A DNA stretch of 64,000 nt, taken from assembly GCF_001968815.1 (NCBI RefSeq), contig NZ_MIEQ01000027.1, positions 434,001 to 498,000 of the forward strand. Reading direction: 5' to 3'. This DNA comes from Motiliproteus sp. MSK22-1. Lineage in GTDB: Bacteria > Pseudomonadota > Gammaproteobacteria > Pseudomonadales > Balneatricaceae. Positions 56,412 through 64,000 of this stretch are shown one piece after another. A model generated the notes under the pieces. That model saw nothing but the letters and a program-made list of their open reading frames with translations, did no database searches and had not been told where the DNA came from. Every line of letters begins with the position of its first letter. The stretch's first letter is position 1. The translations under genes and the position numbers were made by a program.

Positions 56412-56453
56412 CCTGGTGGTTTGGGAGATCGTCCGGGGTGGTCAGCGGATCGG

Positions 56454-56897
56454 TCATTTCTTTCTTTTTGGTAAGACAACCAGCTGAGTTTCAGAGTATC
56501 TATCATGCCAGGTGAGCCCCTGCTTATCGATAAGCATCCACCAAAAGCCCATTCCCAGGCAGAGTAGGGAGAAGCCCGCCGTGAAAAACCGTAGAAGCGC
56601 TTGCATCAATGTGATGCTATAGCCTTCACTCGACTGAACACGTAAACGCCAAGCCAGCATCCCTATCGTTTGGCCTCTGCGAGTCCAGAAGCCAGCAAAA
56701 AACAGAAAGGTTACGAGAAACAGGGTACTGTTAAAAACAGGCCCCTTGACTGCTTCACCCTGATTGAGTGCAACACCGATAGCGCCAACGATCATCCATA
56801 AAGCAATGACAACCAAGCTGTCGTAGACTATAGCTCCGAGGCGACGATATAAGGGAGCGTTGGGTAATCTGGCTGGCGACTCTGGAAATTTATGCAC
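56454..56897 (-). CDS. RDD-family membrane protein
   Basis: This 147-residue protein. Family pattern: APLYRRLGAIVYDSLVV (the R...D of the first span), GFWTRRGQTIGMLAWRLRV after the second, and a third span ending GFWWMLIDKQGLTWHDRYSETQLV. The start is GTG. Function of RDD proteins is not settled; transport roles have been suggested. Convergent with lptG. Confidence 0.85.
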   Translation of the reverse strand: MHKFPESPARLPNAPLYRRLGAIVYDSLVVIALWMIVGAIGVALNQGEAVKGPVFNSTLFLVTFLFFAGFWTRRGQTIGMLAWRLRVQSSEGYSITLMQALLRFFTAGFSLLCLGMGFWWMLIDKQGLTWHDRYSETQLVVLPKRKK

Positions 56898-57154
56898 TGG
56901 GTTTCTCTGTTATCGACTGGGAATGCTCGTCAGCCACCTTGAGTTTTTAGGTGTGTCAGGCCTAAAAACTGATTTCTGAGGGCTGTCTGGAAATAATCCG
57001 GGAGACTGACTGATAAAAAGCAGCAAGGATACTGATAGAGGCGGCCGTACTCAATAGCTGAGTGTATAAGGTTTTTCACGGATATTACTTGCAGGTGCAG
57101 CCATGTCTGGTAGCTCTTGATAGGAGCTATTGATTTACTGGTACCTGGTAGCAG

Positions 57155-57541
57155 CTATCGATTGTCTTCGAGTAGTTCTATCTTATATCCATCCGGATCC
57201 TCAACAAATGCCAGAATCGTAGTGCCATTTTTCATTGGGCCGGCATCACGAATAACTTTACCGCCTTTACTTTTTATCAGGTCGCAGGCTTTGTAAACAT
57301 CATCGACTCCTACCGCGATGTGTCCATAAGCATTGCCGATCTCATAAGCGGATACATCCCAGTTGTGAGTGAGTTCAAGCACTGTTTGTTCGGATTCTTC
57401 ACCGTATCCTAAAAATGCGAGGGTGAATTTCCCACCAGGATAGTCTTTGCGTCTGAGCAGCCTCATTCCTAATAGGTCGGTATAAAACGAAATCGACTTT
57501 TCCAAGTCGGTAACACGTAGCATGGTGTGCAGTATGCGCAT
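57155..57541 (-). CDS. gloA: lactoylglutathione lyase (glyoxalase I)
   Basis: This 128-residue enzyme that converts the methylglyoxal-glutathione hemithioacetal to lactoylglutathione. All four metal ligands are recognisable: His5 in MRILHTML, Glu in VLELTHNW, His in YGHIAVGV and Glu in KIELLE. It is the short, probably nickel-type form. The ATG at 57541 has CAGGAG six bases upstream, so the longer frame to 57577 is rejected. Confidence 0.95.
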   Translation of the reverse strand: MRILHTMLRVTDLEKSISFYTDLLGMRLLRRKDYPGGKFTLAFLGYGEESEQTVLELTHNWDVSAYEIGNAYGHIAVGVDDVYKACDLIKSKGGKVIRDAGPMKNGTTILAFVEDPDGYKIELLEDNR

Positions 57542-57735
57542 GGAATACTCCTGTTGGTTCATGAATGAAGTGTACAACAGGTTTTGCCAAATATGGATAT
57601 CAGGCCCCGGACTGATTCATATAACAACCGGAAGCTGTAATGAAGCAGTCCCTTGTACTGTACAGTCCTGGTTGCCATGCTTATAATCCAATCACGCCAC
57701 ATGCTTATTTTATTTAGCTATATACTAAGGAACCT

Positions 57736-57858
57736 ATGAATAAGTCCATTGTGTTCTCTGCGGGCTCTGGAACAGTCAGATGCCAGGAAGACAGCGCAGA
57801 TGAATGTTCTGATAACGGTGTTCTGTTTTTTAGCTTGCCGTATAGTGGAGTTCTTTAA
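57736..57858 (+). CDS. possible 40-residue protein
   Basis: ATG at 57736 follows AAGGA by four bases and opens 40 codons ending TAA (MNKSIVFSAGSGTVRCQEDS...). It lies 45 bp upstream of the phasin gene on the same strand. No family recognised; it could be a leader peptide or chance. The rest of the ~360-bp region between gloA and the phasin gene shows no other feature. Confidence 0.3.
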   Translation: MNKSIVFSAGSGTVRCQEDSADECSDNGVLFFSLPYSGVL

Positions 57859-57903
57859 AGGCGTTCATTCCGTGATCTTATGTTCGTGATAGTCGGGTGG
57901 CAC

Positions 57904-58233
57904 ATGTTTCAGGATATGACTAAAAATTTGAATCAATCTATGGGGCCCATCAAGGACCTTGTTGATATACAAACCAGGATGCTGGAAGAGCTTACCCGCT
58001 TGCAAATGGAGTGTGTAAAAAACTGTGTTGAGGCAACCATGCTTCAAACCAAGGATTTACCCAGTTGCCATTCTGCAGAGGATGTTGTGAGCCTGCAGCA
58101 GAAGTATGTGCGGGAGTTGGAAGAGACTCTGCGAAATGCAAGTAGCAAGAATCTCAAAGCGTTCAATGACGCTCGGGAACAGATGGAACGAGTCACTCAG
58201 GATGCCTACAGCGCCTTCGCACCGAAGAAGTGA
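57904..58233 (+). CDS. phasin-family protein
   Basis: This 109-residue, mostly helical protein with the phasin pattern: MFQDMTKNLNQSMGPIKDLVDIQTRMLEELTRLQMECV near the start and RELEETLRNASSKNLKAF then EQMERVTQDAYSAFAPKK at the end. Phasins coat polyhydroxyalkanoate granules; no PHA synthase is in the window. The ATG at 57904 is chosen over 57880 by family N-terminus. Confidence 0.8.
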   Translation: MFQDMTKNLNQSMGPIKDLVDIQTRMLEELTRLQMECVKNCVEATMLQTKDLPSCHSAEDVVSLQQKYVRELEETLRNASSKNLKAFNDAREQMERVTQDAYSAFAPKK

Positions 58234-58490
58234 TAATCAGTTCTTTCCAGGAATCTTGCGGTTAAGTAGTTTTCAATAACAAACAAGGCAGTCATCGCCT
58301 TCTTCTTGTTGTTTGGGAATGAGACTCCAGTAAAACTAGGATGAACGTATATTCTGTGTTTGTAACGCTTATGTGCAGCTATAGTCCATACCTTAAAGTA
58401 AAGTTATATCTGGTTGTCAAAGCGCCTTGATAGCAATGTAGTGGGATTCAAAGACTATCAACAAAATATCAACCCCTTAGAGTTTATGAC

Positions 58491-59000
58491 GTGAAAACAG
58501 CGCTTTTTTATGGTTCTACAACCGGTAATACTGAAGATATTGCTGAGCAAATACAGCGAAGCATGGAGGACGTTGAGCTTTTTGATGTTGCTGAAGATTC
58601 CCTCGATCAGCTTGAAGGCTATGATCTGATTATACTGGGTATACCTACCTGGGATTACGGTGAGATCCAGTCTGAGTGGCAAGATATCTGGGATGAAATA
58701 GATACGATTGACTTTCACGGAAAAACAGTAGCGCTTTACGGTCTTGGAGATCAGATTGGCTATGGTGAGTGGTTTTTGGATGCCATGGGTTTGTTGCATG
58801 ATAAGGTCAAAGCACAGGGAGCGAGGGTTATAGGGTATTGGCCAGTAGAAGGTTATGATTTTGAAGAATCAAAGGCTGTGACTGCAGATGGCTGCCTGTT
58901 TGTCGGGTTGGCTATCGATGAAGACTGTCAGCATGAGTTGACTGAAGAAAGAGTAGAGACTTGGCTTGCGAAGCTGAAAGTAGAATTAGAGCAACTTTGA
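58491..59000 (+). CDS. flavodoxin (FldB-like)
   Basis: This 169-residue FMN electron carrier. The phosphate-binding loop is GSTTGNTEDIAEQI near residue 8; the isoalloxazine-contacting loops are GIPTWDYGEIQSEW (near 50) and LGDQIGYGEWFLDAMG (near 85). GYWPVEGYDFEESKAV matches long-chain flavodoxins of the FldB type. Start is GTG. A dgkA gene follows 33 bp later. Confidence 0.9.
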   Translation: MKTALFYGSTTGNTEDIAEQIQRSMEDVELFDVAEDSLDQLEGYDLIILGIPTWDYGEIQSEWQDIWDEIDTIDFHGKTVALYGLGDQIGYGEWFLDAMGLLHDKVKAQGARVIGYWPVEGYDFEESKAVTADGCLFVGLAIDEDCQHELTEERVETWLAKLKVELEQL

Positions 59001-59033
59001 GTATTTCGAATCTAACCGCAGAGGTGGGGTGTT

Positions 59034-59408
59034 TTGGCTAAACCTGGACGAACCGGAGCCATTCGGATTTATTATGCAGCAGGCTATTCATGGAATGGAG
59101 TTAAGCAATGTTGGCGCCATGAGGCCGCTTTTCGACAAGAGCTTATGCTCTGCTTGCTGCTGTTTCCGTTGAGCTTCTATGCAACCTCTGATTTGGCCGA
59201 GACCGCGCTGCTGATTGCGTCATTATTTATCGTGCTGTTGATGGAATTAGTTAACTCTGCAATCGAAGCTATTGTGGATCGGATAGGTTCCGAGCATCAT
59301 GAACTCTCGGGGCGAGCGAAGGATATTGGCTCAGCGGCAGTGTTGTTTTCATTATTGCTTGTTGTTGTGGTTTGGGGGCTGATTATAGCGAAAAACTGGT
59401 TGTTATGA
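59034..59408 (+). CDS. dgkA: diacylglycerol kinase
   Basis: This 124-residue three-span inner-membrane kinase that recycles diacylglycerol. YSWNGVKQCWRHEAAFRQEL matches the amphipathic N-terminus, and VLLMELVNSAIEAIVDRIG (ELxNSAIE) and ARAKD/GSAAV-type AKDIGSAAVLFSL are the catalytic segments. Start is TTG, with GAGGTGGGG a few bases upstream. Confidence 0.93.
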   Translation: MAKPGRTGAIRIYYAAGYSWNGVKQCWRHEAAFRQELMLCLLLFPLSFYATSDLAETALLIASLFIVLLMELVNSAIEAIVDRIGSEHHELSGRAKDIGSAAVLFSLLLVVVVWGLIIAKNWLL

Positions 59409-59588
59409 TTAGTTGTTGTGATAAATGGGGATTCGGCTCTTGGTTGGAATAAATGCAAGCAAGGCATTTAAATAGTCAGCCGAGCGTGTGAATTAATATC
59501 GATAGTCTACTAGTGTTTACTGATAAGCGATTCAGATGAACTTTGGTTCTTGATAGCAAGCCGGGTAGCATTTTTGGTGAATAATATT

Positions 59589-60221
59589 ATGTATAAGCTT
59601 AATACAGTTAATCAGTTCAGAATATTACTTGGGGTGCTGCTCTGTCTTACGCTCCAGTTTTTGGCTCCTTCGTTGGTTCGAGCCTCTGTGGCAGAGCCTA
59701 ATGAGGTGATAGAAGAGCGTTTTCAGTCGATTCAGGGATTGATTGAAAATAAGGTTCTGGTCCCGGGGATGTCTGAAGAGGCGTTGTTGGAGCTTATGGA
59801 TCAAGAGCTCTCTCCCGTGTTTGACTTCCCTAGAGTGGCTCGTAAAGTCATGGGTAAGTTTGCCCGCAACGCAAGCAAGGATCAGCTGAGCCGGTTCACG
59901 GGTATATTCAAGAAGACGCTGATAGCAACCTATTCGAAGGGGTTGGAGCAAATAGATCAGCTGGACCATGTTGAGGTAGAGAAGACTGTATTGGATAAAA
60001 AGGGTACTCGGGCGAAAGTATCTTCCTACGTGGTTTTGAAAAATGGGCAAAAATACCAGGTGGTTTACTCGCTGTTTTTAAAAGAAGGTCGTGGCTGGCT
60101 GGTGGAAAATATCAACGTTGAAGGGGTTAATATCGGTGTTGTTTTCCGCAATCAATTTGCCCATTACATGGAGCAGTATAATCAAAGCATTGATAAGGTA
60201 CTTACTCACTGGGGAGAGTAG
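59589..60221 (+). CDS. MlaC-like ABC-type phospholipid/toluene tolerance binding protein
   Basis: This 210-residue periplasmic protein has a signal peptide (LLGVLLCLTLQFLAPSLVRA) and the MlaC/Ttg2D fold: FDFPRVARKVMGKFARNASKDQLSRFTGIFKKTLIATYSKGL, VSSYVVLKNGQKYQVVYSLF, WLVENINVEGVNIGVVFRNQF. MlaC shuttles phospholipids across the periplasm. No other mla genes are adjacent, so it is a stand-alone paralogue or an orphan mlaC. The ATG at 59589 has GGTGA eight bases upstream. Confidence 0.87.
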   Translation: MYKLNTVNQFRILLGVLLCLTLQFLAPSLVRASVAEPNEVIEERFQSIQGLIENKVLVPGMSEEALLELMDQELSPVFDFPRVARKVMGKFARNASKDQLSRFTGIFKKTLIATYSKGLEQIDQLDHVEVEKTVLDKKGTRAKVSSYVVLKNGQKYQVVYSLFLKEGRGWLVENINVEGVNIGVVFRNQFAHYMEQYNQSIDKVLTHWGE

Positions 60222-60281
60222 CGTAATTTCTTTTCCAGATTTTAAGAATCCTGTGGCCTGACAGCCCGTAATTGGTAATGA

Positions 60282-60301
60282 CCGGTGATATTTTTCACCG
60301 G
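60282..60301. terminator. small hairpin between mlaC-like gene and prfB
   Basis: CCGGTGA (60282-60288) pairs with TCACCGG (60295-60301) around TATTTT, about 60 bp after the stop. No T-run follows. Confidence 0.35.
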
Positions 60302-60456
60302 CCATGCTTGCTTGTTATCAAGTGTTTCCGCCGGTTCTTGTTCTTTTTTCGGCAGCCGATCAGCGTTAATTCTGGCAGCCTTTCTGTATAGCTATTCAAA
60401 CACTTCTCTCATTCAGTTAAAATGCCGGGTTTCGTTGATCCAGGCTCTAGTTACTC

Positions 60457-61554
60457 ATGATGGAAGTAAATCCGATACAGCTGCGCATCAAAGATATTCA
60501 GGAGCGCACCCAAACTCTTAAAGGTTATCTTGATTACGAGCACAAAAGCGAGCGCCTTGTGGAAGTGGAGCGAGAGCTGGAAGAGCCTACGGTCTGGGAT
60601 GATCCGGAGCGGGCGCAGGCTTTAGGTAAAGAGAGAGCGTCCCTTGAGGGGGTCGTTAAAACCATTGACGATCTGGAATCCGGTAGTGCTGATGCGCAGG
60701 ACTTATTGGACCTGGCGGTTGAGGAGCAGGACGAGGATACGGTGTCTGAGGTTGAATCTGAACTTGATGCTTTAGGTGCAAGACTGGATACCCTGGAGTT
60801 CCGCCGAATGTTCTCCGGTGAGATGGATGCAAACAATGCTTTCCTGGATATCCAGTCAGGTTCTGGAGGAACTGAAGCCCAGGACTGGGCCAACATGATG
60901 CTTCGCATGTTTCTGCGCTGGGGAGAGGATAAAGGCTTTAAGGTTGAGCTGATAGAGGTTAGCTCCGGTGATGTGGCCGGAATTAAAAGTGCCACTATCA
61001 AGTTTGAAGGCGAATATGCATTTGGTTGGTTACGTACGGAAACAGGTGTTCACCGCCTGGTACGAAAATCTCCCTTCGATTCCGGCAGTCGTCGTCATAC
61101 TTCATTTGCCTCAGTGTTTGTGTCTCCTGAGGTCGATGACAATATTGAGATTGATATTAATCCATCGGATCTAAGAGTTGATACTTATCGTTCCAGCGGC
61201 GCAGGTGGACAGCACGTCAACAAAACCGATTCAGCGGTACGAATTACTCATGAACCGACAGGAATAGCGGTTTCTTGCCAGACCCAGCGCTCTCAGCACC
61301 AGAATCGTGATAACGCCATGAAGCAACTTCGTGCAAAACTGTATGAAATGGAGATGCTCAAGCGTAACGAAGCCGCCCAGACGGTGGAGGATAATAAAGC
61401 TGATATTGGTTGGGGGAGTCAAATTCGCTCATATGTTCTTGATGATCAGCGTATTAAGGACTTGCGTACCAATGTCCAGACCAGTAATTGTGACAAAGTA
61501 CTTGATGGTGATCTGGACCAGTTTATCGTTGCCAGTCTGAAAGCGGGCCTGTAG
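60457..61554 (+). CDS. prfB: peptide chain release factor 2 without the programmed frameshift
   Basis: This 365-residue RF2 that reads UGA and UAA. The codon-recognition SPF is in [12 protein letters not shown] near 200; the catalytic GGQ is in [14 protein letters not shown] near 250. In E. coli the gene is interrupted after CTT by an in-frame TGA that needs a +1 shift. Here the same place reads CTT-AAA-GGT-TAT-CTT-GAT-TAC and is one continuous frame. RF2 synthesis would therefore lack the usual feedback. It is followed by lysS, as in E. coli. Confidence 0.97.
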   Translation: MMEVNPIQLRIKDIQERTQTLKGYLDYEHKSERLVEVERELEEPTVWDDPERAQALGKERASLEGVVKTIDDLESGSADAQDLLDLAVEEQDEDTVSEVESELDALGARLDTLEFRRMFSGEMDANNAFLDIQSGSGGTEAQDWANMMLRMFLRWGEDKGFKVELIEVSSGDVAGIKSATIKFEGEYAFGWLRTETGVHRLVRKSPFDSGSRRHTSFASVFVSPEVDDNIEIDINPSDLRVDTYRSSGAGGQHVNKTDSAVRITHEPTGIAVSCQTQRSQHQNRDNAMKQLRAKLYEMEMLKRNEAAQTVEDNKADIGWGSQIRSYVLDDQRIKDLRTNVQTSNCDKVLDGDLDQFIVASLKAGL

Positions 61555-61703
61555 ATCTTTTTGGCACGGGTGTGACCAATCAATCTGATACAGGTCTGGT
61601 CAGAGTTAATCAGACTGATCTAACGATACCCTGACGGGGGTTGAGTTCCCGATCAGCAATTTATAGTGATAACAGAATTTACATTTTATAAGGTTTCCAA
61701 CTC

Positions 61704-63218
61704 ATGTCAGATAACAGCTCATCGCAGCAGCCTCAGGATGAAAATCGCTTGATCGCAGAGCGCCGCGAAAAACTTCGAGTGTTGCGAGAGCAGGGTAATG
61801 CTTTCCCTAATGCGTTTCGTCGTGATAGCTATGCGCAGGATTTACAGCAAGCTTACGGTGATAAATCCAAGGAAGAGCTGGAGGAAATGGGGCTAGAGGT
61901 GAGTGTTGCTGGTCGGGTAATGCTGAACCGCGGGGCTTTTGCGGTACTGCAGGATATGAGCGGCCGAATTCAACTCTATGTTAATAAAGGTGCACGGGCC
62001 TTTGCGAAGCGCCTGGATCTGGGTGATATTGTAGGGATCACCGGTAAACTCCATAAATCCGGAAAAGGCGATCTATATGTTGATATGGAAGAGTATCAGC
62101 TACTGACGAAGAACCTTCGTCCTCTACCTGATAAGCATAAGGGATTGCAAGACACTGAGATCCGTTATCGTCAACGCTATGTCGATTTGATTACCAACGA
62201 TGAGGCTCGTAATGTTTTTGTCACGCGTTCCAAAATTGTTGCCGCCATTCGAAACTATCTGACTCAGAAGGATTTTCTGGAAGCTGAAACACCGATGCTG
62301 CAGGTGATTCCAGGTGGCGCTACTGCTCGCCCCTTCAAAACTCATCACAACGCACTGGATATTGATATGTATCTGCGTATAGCGCCAGAGCTATACCTGA
62401 AGCGTTTAGTGGTAGGCGGTTTTGAACGGGTGTTTGAAATTAACCGAAACTTTCGCAACGAAGGGCTTTCAACACGGCATAATCCAGAGTTCACCATGAT
62501 AGAGTTCTATCAGGCTTATGCAGACTATCGTGACCTGATGGACCTCACAGAAGATATGCTGCGAACCGTTGCCAAGCAAGTATTGGGTACGACTGTACTG
62601 GTCAATACCGTCAAGGATGAGAATGGAGAGATCAAAGATAGTTGGGAGTATGACCTCGGTAAGCCTTTTGTTCGTATGAGTGTCTTTGACTCAATTCTTC
62701 ACTTTAATAAGGATATTCATGCTGAAGCTCTGGCGGATGAGCATGCTGCTCGTCAAATAGCCGAGCGAATGGATATTCCTGTGAAGGACAATTGGGGGCT
62801 GGGCAAGCTGCAGATTGAGATCTTTGAAAAAACAGTAGAGCACCGTCTCGATCAACCTACTTTTATCACCGAGTACCCGACAGAAGTATCACCTCTGGCC
62901 CGACGAAGTGATGATAATCCTTTTGTCACCGACCGTTTTGAGTTCTTTGTTGGTGGACGTGAAATCGCCAATGGATTCTCGGAGTTGAATGATTCTGAAG
63001 ACCAGGCTGAGCGTTTCCAGGCTCAGGTTGCTGAGAAAGATGCTGGTGATGACGAAGCGATGCATTATGACGCGGATTACATTCGTGCTCTGGAATATGG
63101 ATTGCCACCAACAGCAGGTGAGGGTATCGGTATTGATCGATTAGTTATGTTGTTTACCGATTCACCGTCTATTCGTGATGTTATCCTGTTTCCGGCGATG
63201 CGTCCGGAAGTTGATTAG
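61704..63218 (+). CDS. lysS: lysyl-tRNA synthetase, class II
   Basis: This 504-residue synthetase. An N-terminal anticodon-binding OB domain (about 60-150, [26 protein letters not shown]) precedes the class II core with motif 1-type [21 protein letters not shown], motif 2 [28 protein letters not shown] and motif 3 [15 protein letters not shown]. Follows prfB by 149 bp. Confidence 0.97.
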   Translation: MSDNSSSQQPQDENRLIAERREKLRVLREQGNAFPNAFRRDSYAQDLQQAYGDKSKEELEEMGLEVSVAGRVMLNRGAFAVLQDMSGRIQLYVNKGARAFAKRLDLGDIVGITGKLHKSGKGDLYVDMEEYQLLTKNLRPLPDKHKGLQDTEIRYRQRYVDLITNDEARNVFVTRSKIVAAIRNYLTQKDFLEAETPMLQVIPGGATARPFKTHHNALDIDMYLRIAPELYLKRLVVGGFERVFEINRNFRNEGLSTRHNPEFTMIEFYQAYADYRDLMDLTEDMLRTVAKQVLGTTVLVNTVKDENGEIKDSWEYDLGKPFVRMSVFDSILHFNKDIHAEALADEHAARQIAERMDIPVKDNWGLGKLQIEIFEKTVEHRLDQPTFITEYPTEVSPLARRSDDNPFVTDRFEFFVGGREIANGFSELNDSEDQAERFQAQVAEKDAGDDEAMHYDADYIRALEYGLPPTAGEGIGIDRLVMLFTDSPSIRDVILFPAMRPEVD

Positions 63219-63343
63219 TTGCCGATGCCAATTGAGCAATGGAATCAATGCCATTGACTGTTAAGTTAATCAGGCAGTTGGGTTGAGCGAGCGGTAAATA
63301 GAATTCGGCAATGGTAAATAGAACTTGAGAATGGGGAGCGGAA

Positions 63344-63787
63344 ATGGCATTGGCTGATCGACTCTTCCCTGCTCAAAAGCGGGATTTCCCGGGTAAGCGC
63401 TGGGTAAAGATTCTTTTACGCACCGTTCATTTGATGGGGCTTGCCGGTATTGGCGGGGCGTATTTCTACAGCGTAGACGCATCTCAATGGTTGCCCTTTC
63501 TATGGGTAACGATGGTTTCTGGCTTACTGATGCTGATAGTTGAAGTATGGAGTCATGGTGTTTGGTTGCTTCAAGTGAGAGGCCTGGCCATATTTGTCAA
63601 AATTCTGTTGCTGAGCTTTAGCGCCTTGCTCCCCCAGAGCATGGACCCAGTGCTGATTATGATAGTCATTTTGATATCGGGTATTGTTTCTCATGCTCCG
63701 GGTCGGTTACGTTACTATTCGCCTTTTTATCGGCGTCGTATTACCCCGGATACCTGGCAATGGCAGGGTGATCGTTCGCCGGAATAA
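63344..63787 (+). CDS. hypothetical four-span inner-membrane protein
   Basis: This 147-residue protein with about four hydrophobic segments. It has a basic N-terminus (KRDFPGKRWVKILLRTVH) and VMSG/LIVEVWSHGVWLLQVRGLAIFVKILLL before a C-terminal soluble tail (RRRITPDTWQWQGDRSPE). GGGGAG is about seven bases before the ATG. It lies between lysS and ung in the same direction. I do not recognise the family. Confidence 0.6.
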   Translation: MALADRLFPAQKRDFPGKRWVKILLRTVHLMGLAGIGGAYFYSVDASQWLPFLWVTMVSGLLMLIVEVWSHGVWLLQVRGLAIFVKILLLSFSALLPQSMDPVLIMIVILISGIVSHAPGRLRYYSPFYRRRITPDTWQWQGDRSPE

Positions 63788-63856
63788 GGTAGGGGTCTCA
63801 GTGAAGGCTATATATCAGGCTCTGTTGTTGAGCTGGTGAAATCTGTTCTCGAGGAT

Positions 63857-64000
63857 ATGATGACCAATAAAGGTATTCAAGCGTTGGAATCTGAGTGGAA
63901 AGAGGCTCTGGAGTCTGAATTTCAACAGGATTACATGCAGCAGTTGCGACAGTTTCTGGTGCAGGAAAAGACTCAAAGAAAAGTTATCTATCCCCACTCA
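63857..64000 (+). CDS. ung: uracil-DNA glycosylase, 5' part (cut by the window edge)
   Basis: 48 codons run to the window end. The N-terminus (MMTNKGIQALESEWKEAL then FQQDYMQQLRQFLVQEK, ending RKVIYPHS) matches the start of Ung, including the conserved IYP just before the first catalytic region. GAGGA precedes the second ATG at 63860, which is an equally likely start. Confidence 0.85.
   Translation, partial: MMTNKGIQALESEWKEALESEFQQDYMQQLRQFLVQEKTQRKVIYPHS

Noticed and set aside
60481-60540. prfB programmed frameshift site
   Set aside because: I looked for the CTT-TGA-C slip site; the frame is continuous and no TGA is present.
60534-61001. 155-codon Ser-rich frame antisense to prfB
   Set aside because: Composition is the reverse complement of acidic prfB codons; prfB itself is certain.
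1-64000. tRNA, rRNA, CRISPR and prophage genes
   Set aside because: None recognised on either strand by eye; a tRNA scan would be needed to exclude a tRNA in the longer spacers.

Overview
The window reads as one contiguous piece of a gammaproteobacterial chromosome, probably a marine or host-associated member of the Oceanospirillales/Pseudomonadales side. The support is conserved gene order: pepA-holC-valS facing lptF-lptG, prfB-lysS, and gloA, fldB-like, dgkA and ung nearby. There is also a phasin gene, a Pseudomonas-type mannitol operon, several chemoreceptors and an RTX adhesin. No rRNA, tRNA, CRISPR array or insertion sequence was recognised. Genus-level placement is inference only.

Layout. 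1-4 kb holds the 3' part of a giant RTX-type calcium-binding repeat protein built on an exact 111-residue period, ending inside a tandem palindromic repeat. It is followed by a zinc-ribbon membrane protein with an HEFGH motif. 4.8-8.3 kb has a long AT-rich spacer with TGTATACA palindromes, a GlcG/HbpS-like gene and a chemoreceptor. 8.7-11.2 kb is a REC-REC-PAS-GGDEF-EAL protein. 11.5-15.1 kb is an accessory cluster: an acetolactate-synthase-like TPP enzyme followed by two overlapping citrate-synthase-fold genes that both lack the canonical catalytic residues. This is the most unusual unit in the window.

15.1-19.9 kb (minus) is a three-gene unit of periplasmic binding protein, hybrid-less histidine kinase and TonB-dependent receptor. 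20.2-22.2 kb is a divergent XRE-cupin regulator/BenE-type transporter pair (YdcN/YdcO-like), with two perfect GCGTTATAACGC palindromes between the genes. 22.2-30.9 kb (minus) is a polyol uptake and oxidation locus: AraC regulator, zinc-type dehydrogenase, binding protein, two permeases, ATPase and mannitol 2-dehydrogenase. Together these import a hexitol and oxidise it to a ketose.

31-42.8 kb is mixed. It holds an orphan small protein, a thioesterase, a GNAT acetyltransferase, a triheme cytochrome c followed by a PilJ-domain chemoreceptor, a tautomerase and a YbfB-type MFS transporter with a divergent LysR regulator. It then has YigZ, a glutaredoxin-like protein, a CobW GTPase divergent from a DUF2946-like protein, a small basic protein and an orphan flagellin. 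43.1-48.3 kb (minus) is a complete branched-chain-amino-acid-type (HAAT) ABC transporter with a Tat-type binding protein.

49-64 kb is core genome: valS, holC and pepA (minus); lptF-lptG (plus); an RDD protein and gloA (minus). A phasin, an fldB-like flavodoxin, dgkA, a MlaC-like protein, prfB, lysS, a small membrane protein and the start of ung follow (plus). prfB is a single uninterrupted frame without the usual programmed +1 frameshift site. Protein assignments rest on motif recognition from the sequence; no database search was run.
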